From contig NW_025062477.1 in the NCBI RefSeq assembly GCF_000002995.4, positions 12,630,696 to 12,694,695 on the forward strand: a stretch of DNA of 64,000 nt, in the 5' to 3' direction. Both the position numbers and the translations under genes were made by a program. The notes below the pieces were generated by a model. That model saw only the letters and a program-made list of their open reading frames with translations. It was not told the origin of the DNA and did not search any database. This DNA comes from Brugia malayi (Eukaryota > Nematoda > Chromadorea > Rhabditida > Onchocercidae). This document shows, piece after piece, positions 49,825-62,800 of the stretch (position 1 is its first letter; each line of letters begins with the position of its first letter).

Positions 49825-50615
49825 AATTTACAATTTAACAACACTTTGTGCATATTATTAATTTATTCATTGGTGATAAATCGTTCATTGTTATTATAAT
49901 CTGTCATATAAAACATTTGTGGATTGTCTTTTTGTGACAAATAACTTTTTCTGTTTGAAAATTTTCCTTTTCATTGAATAATTTAATTTTTGTACCCAAT
50001 TTCACCAGCGCTTCTCTTTTTTTTTCTTTTATTTTCTTCATTGTTACTTATTGGAAGACAAAATTATTGTAAATATAATCGAAGACAGAAATAATTTTTG
50101 ATTAAATATTTATTTTTGAATTGTAAACAATGCATTGGTAAATCTTTTCAATTTTGAGTATATAACCGGAATTGTCGGAATATTTGATACCGGAAGAAAT
50201 GATACATTCATATCGTTCTGAAAGATGAAAATCTTGCTTTCAGGAAACAAACTAGAGGGTTGATCAAGTATCATTCCGAATAATATATTTGAGGTATTTA
50301 TTTTCGTAGATCAAATTAAATAGTAATCAAAATTGATAACTGTTGACAAAGCTATTACGGAGAGTTAAGATTTATTTTTTAACCGGAATATTAGATCCGT
50401 TTAAGTCTGATCTAATCAATTGATGATATAAAATATTATCAGAATGGTATATCAATTAGATAAGATTACATGCAATTATTGATATGTTTATCACCTTTGC
50501 TCTGTCCATTTCATTCTATTTTGTCTAACTGTCACATCTGAACGAAAGATGACATCCTTGTTCGATGACTCATTGTTGTCACATATTATTACTATCATGG
50601 TGACATGCAATCAAT
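49825..50615. repeat. About 790-bp segmental duplication, copy 1
   Basis: Nearly identical to 52,383-53,166. It has a 12-bp stretch after GATCAAGTA that copy 2 lacks, plus scattered substitutions. It contains repeated CCGGAA and TCGGAATATT phrases and TGACAT/GTCACA motifs. No significant ORF, and no clear terminal inverted repeats. Confidence 0.93.
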
Positions 50616-52382
50616 TAAATAGTTTAGCGTTAAGTAAACAAAAAAAATTACAATAGAATGAATAGTTTGTTTTGTGACCAATAAACAATTATTTGATATG
50701 GCCAAAAGTTATTTATTAGTTGAAAAGTAAATAATATTCAAAATTATTATAAAAAAATTTTTTTCACACATTACATATCGATACGATGCAGCAATATAAA
50801 TTACTTTTAAACGATTATTACTTAAATTAGATCAGATCTTATGATGCTATTATTAAGTAATCTTTTATTATTGTTATTTTTTGTTAAACCGTTTTTTCTT
50901 TTATTTAAACAATTGAGATGAAAAATTTGTGATAAATTTTTTGTTGATAGTTTTTTTTTTCCTCTTTTATTGTTTGTTTGTTTGTTTTTTGTTCATTTTT
51001 ATTGATAGAAAAAATATGTATTATAAAAAATTTTTTTTTATTGATTATATGGCTTGCAAAGCTAATTATAATAATAACTCATTATTTTTATCAAAAATAA
51101 AAATGATAAACAATCCATTTGGTTGGAATAAACAAATGAATAAACGATAATAAAACAAAATTTTTGAAAATAATTTTTAGAATTTGAAATGATATCGTAT
51201 TGAAGTTTAATAGGAAAGCTTAGAGTGTTCTATTTAGCATTTTAAACATCATTTTTTTGCTTGAAATATTGGATTATTTGCATATACATATGTTTATATT
51301 TGTATTTATATTTTTATTTATGTTTGTATTTTTATTTATATAATTGTTTATTCATATATGTATTTGTATTAATACATTTATACTTGCATTTATTTTATAT
51401 ATTTACATTTTTATACTTATATTTATATTAATATTTGAATTTGTACAATCACATATTTATATTTGTATTTATATATTTATATTTTTGTATTTGTATTTCT
51501 ATTTCTATATGTATGTATATACATCTGTATTCATATATTTATATTTGTATTTGTATTTATATATTCATGTTGATATTTCTATTCATATTTTCATGTTTAT
51601 ACCTAAAATTTATTTTAACTTATATTTATGCTCATAATTATTTTTTTATTTGTATTTATATTTTTATAATTATATTTATATATATTCTGTCTACATTTAT
51701 GTTTATATGATATCTTTAAAATAAGCCTTTTCTATATTTGATTTATTATCAATGTAATAACTTCAAATATTTTTTTTCTTTTTTTTTGCAATTTATTAAT
51801 TGAAATATAATGTTTTGACATTTGATAGACATTTTTTTGTAAAATTTTTATCTTTTAATTATTAAATGTACAATTGGAAATTATGTACTCATATTGTTTC
51901 TAACGTATATATTATATTAGCTAACAAGAAAAAATGGAAAGTATTTATAAAAATTAATTATATGCAATAATACATTAATATTTGTAAATACATCTATGAC
52001 TCATTTATCAGTTGTTCAAATTTAAAAATTATTAATAACAAATTTATGCAAATTGATAAATGTACGTTTGTAAAATTGTTTTTATAATTGGTTTTTTTAT
52101 ATGATATTTATTAATCACATTTTTTTCATTACTTTATTTTTCTTATTTATGTATATTTCCTTTTTTTTTTTTTTTTTTTGAAAATAAAGCATCAATTAAA
52201 TTTTTACCCCGAACTCATGATGTAAACAAAAATTGAAAATGGCAAAAGGTAATTGATTACTCATGTAATTTAGTACCAGAAATGTTCCTGTAAACAGGTA
52301 ACTGAGGATAATTAATTAATCTTACGAAAAATACGAATGAAATGCACTGCAAATTGAATTAGCTAATAAAAACTAAAAATTC
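50616..52382. other. Spacer between the second pair of duplicated blocks
   Basis: AT-rich, with the TATTTATATTTGTATT array at 51,290-51,715 and no supported exon. Confidence 0.55.
51290..51715. repeat. TATTTATATTTGTATT degenerate array
   Basis: About 425 bp made almost wholly of TATTTATA, TTTGTATT and TATATTTA units. Overlapping plus-strand Ile/Tyr/Phe-rich open frames are translations of this array and not proteins. Confidence 0.85.
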
Positions 52383-53166
52383 AATTTACAATTTAACAAC
52401 ACTTTGTGCATATTATTAATTTATTCATTGGTGATAAATCGTTCATTGTTATTATAATCTGTCATATAAAACATTTGTGGATTGTCTTTTTGTGACAAAT
52501 AACTTTTTCTGTTTGAAAATTTTCCTTTTCATTGAATAATTTAATTTTTGTACCCAATTTCACCAGCGCTTCTCTTTTTTTTTCTTTTATTTTCTTTATT
52601 GTTACTTATTGGAAGACAAAATTATTGTAAATATAATCGAAGACAGAAATAATTTTTGATTAAATAATTTATTTTTGAACTGTAAACAATGCATTGGTAA
52701 ATCTTTTCAATTTTGAGTATATAACCGGAATTGTCGGAATATTTGATACCGGAAGAAATGATACATTCATATCGTTCTGAAAGATGAAAATCTTGCTTTC
52801 AGGAAACAAACTAGAGGGTTGATCAAGTAATATATTTGAGGTATTTATTTTCGTAGATCAAATTAAATAGTAATCAAAATTGATAACTGTTGGGAAAACC
52901 ATTACGGAGAGTTAATTAAGATTCATTTTTTAACCGGAATATTAGATCCGTTTAAATCTGATCTAATCAATTGATGATATAAAATATTATCAGAATGGTA
53001 TATCAATTAGATAAGATTACATGCAATTATTGATATGTTTGTCACCTTTGCTCTGTCCATTTCATTCTATTTTGTCTAACTGCCACATCTGAACGAAAGA
53101 TGACATCCTTGTTCGATGACTCATTGTTGTCACATATTATTACTATCATGGTGACATGCAATCAAT
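52383..53166. repeat. About 784-bp segmental duplication, copy 2
   Basis: Partner of 49,825-50,615, offset by 2,558 bp at the left end. Both copies end at GACATGCAATCAAT. This copy lies about 220 bp upstream of a candidate transporter first exon, so it may carry promoter activity, but nothing in the sequence proves that. Confidence 0.93.
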
Positions 53167-53278
53167 CAGAGAATTTGACACAAACTAAGCAAAAAATATC
53201 AAAATTATTGAGCTAATCCAAAAGTGACATACTTATAATCTTTACTGTTTCATTCATTAACAAAGAGCTTTTCTCCAA

Positions 53279-53310
53279 ACCGATTGTCACCTGTATATGC
53301 GACAATCGGT
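53279..53310. other. Perfect 10-bp stem inverted repeat
   Basis: ACCGATTGTC and GACAATCGGT flank a 12-base loop. It is GC-richer than the surrounding DNA and lies between the duplicated block and the candidate first exon at 53,387. It could be a hairpin or a dimer-binding site. Confidence 0.6.
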
Positions 53311-53386
53311 GGTTCCAGTGAATATTAGTCAGTGGAAGCGTTTCAATTTTACATCAACGTAAAATTTTAATCGCTTTAATCGCATA

Positions 53387-53416
53387 ATGAACCTTTATTC
53401 AAATTTCAATAACAAA
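53387..53416 (+). CDS. Candidate alternative first exon of the SLC26 gene (MNLYSNFNNK)
   Basis: ATG followed by nine codons and a strong donor AAA/GTAAGC in phase 0. It cannot join the exon at 54,254, where phase 0 gives a stop at the second codon, but it joins 54,664 to give [18 protein letters not shown]. No acceptor-like site lies just upstream, so it would be a promoter-proximal exon. Confidence 0.3.
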
Positions 53417-54253
53417 GTAAGCAACGAAGTTTTGTCACAAATGTCATATTCACTTAGATTGTTATACTAATTTATAATATAAATGATCTCTTTCTCCTCT
53501 TCTGTTCAGCTACTTTTAGTTAATCTAAATTTCAAATGCAAACTTTAAGTAAATCAATTAGGTCATTTATTCCTTTTTTTTAAAAAAAAAAAATTTTATG
53601 ATATAATGTAAATTGCTGTGATTTATTGCAGTGTTAATTTTGCAACTAATTATAAATGAATTAATTATTGAATTAGTGTTTGCAAGATTTAAGCATTTCT
53701 TCGTCTATCTTATGTGCTTATAATATTTTTAACAAAAGTTCAATAAATTATTAAAAAAAAAACAAAAAATTTTCTTCGATAAAAAAAAATATATTCGGTG
53801 TTACTAATTTCAGGAAAATTAATTAGAATACAAGACTAAAAAAAAAATCAAAGTAAAAAATGTATCTGATATCAGTATTTTCAAGAAAATTGATCCATTG
53901 ATCCAATATCATTAATTTTAGGACAGTTAAATAAACTTAGCTATTATAAAACTTTTCAATTTTCATAAGAATAGATAAATTATTTAATAGGTAAATAAAA
54001 TAAGATACAATGGATATATGAATGTTGTAAAAGTAAATATGTAATTTTCAAAAGTAAGCTATATGTTTTGAAAATTTTTATTATTAAAATATAATAGACA
54101 AAATTTGTTAATTGTATTCATCAAATAGTAGTACTAAAGTAATTACGTTTTATAAATGAATTTAAAAATTAATTATGTAAATGAAAATTGGCGTAAACGT
54201 ATTTTAATGAATAGTGTTCATTTAGTAGTTTTTAATAATTTTAATAATTTTAG

Positions 54254-57200
54254 AATTAATGGAAACCGAAGGTGTATGGAATACTTATGGCCTAAATCAG
54301 GTTAATTTCATAAATATCGGTTTCCTTTTTTTTGTTCAGATTAAATTTCAATTAAAATAAATAGAATGATGCAATCAATTTAAAGTTTCATATTATACTT
54401 TTTTTTTTTTTTTTAATGTTTAATATATTAGTTAAAAAATAAATAAACAATTCATTTTCACAGCAATATTTTTGAAAAAAATAACAGAGAAAAACTGAAA
54501 GAAAAATTCTATTAATTTTATTTTCTAAAAAAAAAGTTTTAATTAAATTTTATTATTTTAAGATAAAATTTTGACGAAATTATTTTCACAAATTTTTTTT
54601 AAACGTAATTAATGAAAAAAGACTAACATTAAAATAAATAAATATTTCATTTATTTTTTTAAGGATGAATATGATCGAAAGTTTCAATACAGGTCAAAGT
54701 CAGCGATGAAACATCGGTTGAAGTAATACTTATTAATGATGTTACAATGTCTGATACACGAATATTTTCCTGGTATCGCTCATCTTCTTTCGATATCAAT
54801 GACAGAGAGAGAGGGAGGGAGAGAGAGAGGGAGGGAGGGAAAGATAAAAGGGAAAAGAGAAGAAATGAAAAAAAAACCTTATACCGGATATTATTTACTC
54901 ATTTTCCTGAAAAAGAAATCTTTTTTTTGTCAAAATAAAAGTGAATTTTACGTATTAACTTATGATAGTTTACTTAACATACGTTTCCGTTCTATATATA
55001 TACGTGATAATACTATTTCAACGTTTTTTCTTTTTTTTACGTCATTTGTTTGGTAAGTTACTACTTGCATTTGCATGCAAATATTTCAATTTATTAAATG
55101 CATGCATAGATGCATGTATTTATAAAATGCAATTATATCAGTGTTGTATATATTTTTTTAAATTATTTAATTTCAATTTATATTCTTTGTATAATTTTGT
55201 TATAGAAATTTCATATATTTTTATATATGCATAAATTTGTATTATAATTTTGGAGAATAATAGAAGTAAAAAAAAAAGTGATAATTTAAAATTTGCAATA
55301 TTCATAAATAAATATGAATGATTAAAAATTTTATTGTTGTCAAATAATTGATGAAAATTTTTAGAAAAGTAACAAATCGGACATTTGCGCCATGCTCAAA
55401 TCCAATTAATTTATGGCGATGGTTTACAAATTTCGTACCAATTTTGCAATGGTTACCAAATTATCAATGGAAAAATGATATGATCCATGATATTATCGGT
55501 GGTTTAACAATTGGTATAATGCATGTACCGCAAGGTTTATTTTATTTTTTTTTTTTAAATAAATTTATCACTGTAATAAATATGCTTATCAGTTTGATAA
55601 AAAAATTATCATTTTACTAACTGTGAATAATTCATAATCGTTTTGTTGAACTGATAAGAATTCACAACATTAATAGATATTATTGATTTAATTTATAACT
55701 TTTACAGAAATTTTCTTTCTTTCTTTTTTGTTCTTCTAGTGCTTATAACTATATTGTATTTTGGACTGTTTTAATTAATTTAAAAAAATACTTTTTTGTT
55801 TTGTTGAATTTCTTTTTAAACTAACTTAATTTTTTTTTTAAATTTCTTTTTTCATTAACTTTATTTTTTTTTCAAAATTTTTTAAAATTTTTTTTAAAAT
55901 TATACATGTTAGATAGATTTTAAAATAAATTTATTTACTTTACTTAATCTAAAATATTTTCGTTTTGCTAAATTTTTTTTTTTTTAGTAATTAAATTTAA
56001 AAAAAAAAACTTTTTTTATTTAGCGATTGTACATATTAGATAGATTATAAACTAAATTTGTTTACATTTTAATTAATTTGAAATGATAGCTATTCTAACT
56101 TCTTATTGAAAGTTTTATAATTATTAGTATTACTTATGTATTTTACAGGTATAGCATATGCAGTGTTAGCAGGTGTTGATCCGGTATACGGCTTATATTC
56201 ATCCTTTTTTCCGGTCTTTTTTTATATGTTTTTTGGAACATCAAAACATGCATCAGTTGGTAATCATCTTTTCTTGTTAATTTTTATAAAATTTAAAATT
56301 AATAACGAATATAAAGATCTTTTTTTTTTTTTTTTTTGATGGATAAAAATTTGTTTATCACTAATTCTGAATTAATAAATTACATTAATTAATGTTATCA
56401 CATATTTATTTTACTTATATTATTTTTTGCTTAAGAATTTAAAAATTGGTAAATAAAAATTTAATTCAAAATTGATAAATTACATTAATTAATGGTATGA
56501 AATATTCAAATCATATTATTTTTACTTAATAATTTAAAAAATAAATAAATGTTAACATTAGTTTTAGTTACTGGTTACTGAAAGAAAAATTATTACTTAT
56601 TTTAAATTAATCACTAAAAAATAAATTACTAATTATTATAAAAATAAACATTATCGTTTAAAAAAAAGAAATCATCAGTTCTGATTTATTTGTTACTATA
56701 TAAAATAAATACTGTTTATTAGTTAATAAAAAATAAGCAAATATTATTAGTTATTTTTAATTACTACAAAAAAAGAATAAATGTTACTGTTTATTAGTTA
56801 GCAAGAACAAAATATTATTATCTCAAAAACAAAATAATTATAATATTACTTATCAAAAATAAAATCTTATTGTTATTAAAAAAAAACTAATATTTCTTAT
56901 AGCTATCAAAAAACAAATCAATATTTTTTATTAATTATTATAGAAATAAATAAAATATTATTATCACTATTATTTAGGATCATTTGCTGTGACAGCAATT
57001 ATGTCTGCACTAGCAAGCAATGAAATTATGCTTCATCGATCACAAACAGATGATATCATTATCATTGATAATGATAACAACACATTATCATCACTAACCT
57101 ATATTGAAATCACTACAACACTTGCATTTACAACTGGAATTATTGAAGTAATTAATTTGCATTCCGGTTTTTTACTAATAATAAAATAATTATTTAATTT

Positions 57201-57525
57201 AATTCAATTTATTTCATTAATTTCTTTTTGTTTCTTTCATTTCCAAATTATTACTTTATGGTATTCATTCATTGTTAATTGATAATTTCAACAATTAATG
57301 TATTTTTTATTTTCTTTTTGAATGTATTTAATCACAAAACAAAATTTAGTATTTTTTTTTTTTTTAATTTAGCAATTTGATTATTATTCGATATTTATTA
57401 ATAAATAACAAATAATATTGTTAATGAATTAGTTAAGAAAATTTTTTTTTCAATTTTGTTGTAATTAGTAGATTTTCTTTTTTTTGAAAGAAGGTAAGAA
57501 ATTAATAATAAATTAAATTAAAAGG

Positions 57526-57556
<31 letters not shown>

Positions 57557-59773
57557 GGGGGGAGGGGGGGAATTATCAATGCACTGTTTTTTTTTTTTAT
57601 GTATTTAATAAAAATTTCTTATTTTAGTTAATGGCGGGTATTTTACAATTGGAATTTGTTACTGCTTATTTCTCAGATCAACTGGTTTCCGGTTTTATTA
57701 CCGGTTCTACTGTACATGTTATTATTGCTCAAATAGATGATTTCTTTGGAATTAACGTACCAAAATTTAGTGGAATAGGATATCTTTTTAAGGTATTAAT
57801 AAATATTTATTAAAAATTATTAAAAAATATTTTCATTTTCAAAAAAATTGAAGTATTTCTTTAAAAATTATTTTGACAAAACATTTGAGAAAGTTTATGC
57901 AGCGTTTTTGCTTTTTTTTCAATCTTTATTTTTTTTTTATTTTTTGATCAGAATTTAATTAAGTTAATTAATTTTTGTCAGAAAAAAAAATTAAATTAAT
58001 GAATATATTTTTATATATCGGCATAAAAGCACAAAAATGTTTCAATAATTTTTTGATTAATTTTATTGCAAAATTATTTATTGCATTTTTCCTTTTTTTT
58101 TTTTTTTTGTTTGTTATTCACAGGTTATTTGTATTAATATTACAAATTATTTAACTCAATTAATTAATAATTTAATTAAAGAAGCAAAAAAAAATTATTC
58201 AAAAAATTAATAATTTGGTAATATTGCAATTAATTTTATTTATACAATAATTCATTTCACCTACAATAATCTCTCATTTTTTTTTTTTGTAAATATTTAA
58301 TTAAATAAAGAATGTTTTGCAAAGTTTTCTAAATTTTAAAAAAAAAAAATAAACAAATTTGTAATTTATTAATTAAATATATTAGCTAATATATTTTTTT
58401 TTTTTGTTTTAGTATTTGTTTTTTTTTTTTTTTTTTCAGCGAATTTATAGTATTTTAATACATATCCCAGAAACTAACTTTTATACAGTTGGATTATCAA
58501 TTTTTGGTGTAATTTTCCTTTATTTGGGTAAAACTCTTATGACACCATTTTTAAACAAATGTTTACAATTTAATTTATCCATACCTTATGAATTACTTTT
58601 GGTAAGTATTTCATTCACTTATTTATTTAATTATTTATTTAAATTATTATTTTTTTAATGCATGAAATTTTTTTTTTTTCTTCATAATTATACTGCAATT
58701 GATAAATGATGAAGAAAAAAAAATGATAAATGATTAAACAGTATGTTTTATAGAAAGAATAATTCAATGTATGATTATAATATAAAAATGAGAAATAAGA
58801 AAATTTAATCTTTCAATAAATTTAATTGAAATAATTGTTGAACAAATTTTTTCTTTTTTTTTAAAGTTTGCAAATTCAAATTGTATTTGGTAATTTTTTT
58901 TTTTTTTTTTTGTTTTTACATCAGTGGTTATAATTGTTTAATAAATTTAATAGGAATATATTCTTTTTTTTTTCCATAAAATTTGAATTATATAATGGAA
59001 TGATTAATCTGCTATATATTGCTAAATTTTATAATTAAATCAAATAATATGAATTATTTAATTTAATAAAGCACTATGAAATGTGTTATCAAATAATATA
59101 ATTAAACAAATTTTGATTGAAATAAGTTTTTCAAACGATTAAGCTAATTAAGCATAAATACTAAAACGATTTAAATGTAATTTGTAATTTAAATATTACA
59201 GATAGTAATATCAATTATTATTTCACATTATATGAATTTGCATACATATCACAGTGTACCAATTGTTGGTAAAATTCCTACAGCGTAAGTGTTTTGCTTA
59301 AATATTTAATTAAAATTATGAAAATTATTTCAAAATTGATTGAAATTAATTGTTGAAAAAATCTTCTAATTAAATATTATCTCAAAAAATTCTTGTTTAA
59401 AAAGATATTTTCGAATTAAATAACAAAAATAAAATGTGGAAAAATGAATAAAAATAAATTAATATTGCCAAAAATAAATAAATATTACCATTCATTGTTA
59501 AAAAAGTTTCTAATTGATTATTATTTCAAATTTAATTCTTAATTTCTATATCAAGATATCAAAAAGTAATTTCTGGTTAAAAAAAAAGTAGTAAAACAAG
59601 CAAAAAATGTATGAATATTACGATTGATTGTTAAAAAAAGTTTTTAGTTAAATACTATTTCAAATTTAAGTTCTAATTTTGACTAAATAAGAAAGCCAAA
59701 AAATGTGATTAAACTGATGCATATCAATAATAAAAGTTATATTTTAAGGCTTTTATCGAACTTTTTTGTTTTT

Positions 59774-59806
<33 letters not shown>

Positions 59807-62800
59807 GTATTTAAAATAAGAAAAATTTTTGACTTTCATTCACTAATTAATTAATTAATTAATTTTTTAAATTTTAAGCTTACCTAAACCAAGATTGCCT
59901 CGTTTTGATATTGTTATTGATTGTTTTCCATATGCTATTGGTATTGCTGCTGTTACCGTTGCTATTCATATATCAATGGCTAAAATGTTAGCTAAACGTA
60001 TGAAATATCACATTGATTCTAAACAGGTTAATTAATTTTAGGTCTAAACAGGTTAATTAATTTTAGGATGAAATTTTGATATTTAATATAAAAAAATATT
60101 TTTTTTTTTTTTATTTTAACATTTGTTTTTTTGGTTTTGACGATGGAATTATTTTCCTTTTTTTTCTTTCTATTTTGATGACTTTTTTACTGATTTTCCT
60201 GTCACTGTTTTTTTTTTTTTTTTTTTTGTTATTTAAAATTTAATTTAGCACAAATTTTTGTCTTTTTTAGAAATTAAAATTTTTTGTACATTAGAAATTC
60301 AAAATTTAACTGAATAAAATATCGTATTAATTCCAAACCGGTTAATTAATTTTGAAAAAAAAAATTTGTTATTAAAAGAAATCCTTTTTAAAAATTTTTT
60401 TTTATTTTGATGGTGCAGTACTGTTTTTTTTTTTTTTTTGTTAGTTTTTCATTGGTTTTCTCGTTATTGAATTGTTACTTTCTGTTTATTTAAAATTTAT
60501 CTTTGTTACAATTTTTTAATTAGAATTTTGAGATTTAATTTTGCTCAATGTTTTTTTTTTTTTAAAATTTGAAAATTTTTTAATAAATAATTATAACATT
60601 TTAAGTTACATATATCTATCTATGATTTTGTGTATTTCTTCATCTTTTCTTCACAGTTTGTTGTTAATTTCAATTAGTAAAATATCGTAATTTTAATTAA
60701 CTTTTTAATTATTCAATTTAAATTCCTTTTTTTTCTATTTTAGGAGTTATATGCATTAGGTTTCACAACAGTTCTCAGTAGTTTCTTTCCAATTTATCCG
60801 ATTGCTACTGCATTAGCTCGAACAATGGTTGGTGTTGAAGTTGGCATAAGAACACAGGTAAACATATTTTAAAAAAAAAAATTAATAAATTCATTTTAAC
60901 TTTAACAAAGGTAAAAAATAATTCCCTCTCTCTCTCTGTCTTCTTTGTCTCTCCCTCTCTCTCTTTTAGTGTTATGTAATTTGATCAGTTGCAAATATTC
61001 TCTTTCTTTTCTTTTCTTTTTTTTAATTGCTAGAATTATCTACCAATAATAATTATTGTTTCATTAGCAACAATTATTCGAATTGTTTCAATAATATTAT
61101 AGTTTTAAGTTCGAAAGAAAAACTTAACAATGAATGATAATAGTATAAATCATACTGATAACATTGTTATCAGTTCAGAATGATAAGATAGACTTTAATT
61201 ATAATTTTACTATGGATATTGTATTGCAAAAATAAAATTAAAAATTTAATTTGTTAAATAATTTGTTGATAATTGTAAAAATACATAAGTTTTATCGAAA
61301 AAATTTATTGTCATTATTAATTTCACATAAATATCAATTATTGAAATAATTATTTTATTAACTGTTATACTATTTAAATCAAACATCAAAGAGAGGGAGA
61401 GAGAGACAGAGACAGAGACAGAGATGAGGTGAAAATATTACGAATAAAATCAATTTGCTTGATAAAATATTTTTATCCGAAAATTTTTCTTATGATAATC
61501 GTTTAAGTTAAAAGATTAATTGAAATATAAGTGAAATACATTGAAATTTTTTTTTTTTTTTTTTTTTTGTAATTTTTCAAAAATGATTCGTAGACAATAA
61601 GTTTAAATCATTTTGTAAATGGTAATGTTAACAACTAACAAAATTCATATAATTACGATTATGTTTTAATAATTATGTAGCTAATATAAACAATAAACAA
61701 TCAAATAAGCATTATAAATTTTTATTAATGTTAATTTAATTAATAAAATGCATAAATGTTGAAAAAATAATTTCTCACTCAATTTGTTATTAAAATTGAA
61801 ACAGTTTTAATGCTTATTACAAAAGAAAAAAGAAATATTTTATTATTAAAATTGAAATAGTCTTAATTTTGTTAAAAATGAAATGAAATAAAATGTATTG
61901 GAACGATATAATTTTTCATTGCTATAAATTTTTAAATATTTAATATTACTTTGATTATTTTGCTGTTAAAAAAAAGTTTCAATTATTTATTTATTTCTTG
62001 AACACATAAAATTTATTTTTCCTTTTTTTTCTTGGTTTTTGTTTCTGTTTTGTTATTTTTCAAAGGTGTTCCATTTTTATATATTTATTCAATTTTACAT
62101 CATTTTATCATTTCATTTTTCCATTTTTATTTGGCATTGATCGAATTTTAAATTTTCAATTTTCATTCGACTATTCTAATTATTTCAATCTTTACAAATA
62201 CCAAACATTTTCTTATGTCAGAGAACGAATAAAAAATGCAAAAATTTTAAAAAATGAATTAAAATAATTTATTCATTAATTAAATAAATGAATAAATGCT
62301 ATTTTTAATTAATATCAAAAATAAATAATTTATGATTATTACAGTTTTCTGCCATATCAAGTTGTTTATTATTATTGGCCGTTATTCTAGTGCTTGCACC
62401 ACTACTAAATGCATTACCAATGGTTTGTTATTTTATTTATTTATTTCAAGAAAAAAAAACTTTTTAAAAAACAAATACAAAAAAAAAAAAAAGAAATTGA
62501 AAATAAAAATAGAGTAGAAAAAAGTTTTTTTTTTTATTTTTAAAATTTAAATTAAACATATTTTATAGTGTATATTGACTGTTATTATCGTTATGTCGCT
62601 TCGTTCAATGTTTCAAAAATTTTCCGAATTGCCAAAAATTTGGCCTATTTCTAAAATTGATTTCGTATGTTTCATTAATAATTTTTACACCAATTTATTT
62701 CATTCATTTCTCTCTTTTTTTTTTACTAAATAAAATAAAATAAATGTTTTAATTATAGAATAAAATTATTATGATGTTAACTATAGAAGTAGAATTTAAA

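Noticed and set aside
50167..50226. Short ORF ELSEYLIPEEMIHSYRSER in the second duplicated block
   Set aside because: Bounded by stops on both sides, no flanking donor in frame, and made of repeated CCGGAA-type phrases.
51344..51710. Overlapping Ile/Tyr/Phe-rich ORFs that look like membrane proteins
   Set aside because: Both are frames of the TATTTATATTTGTATT array.
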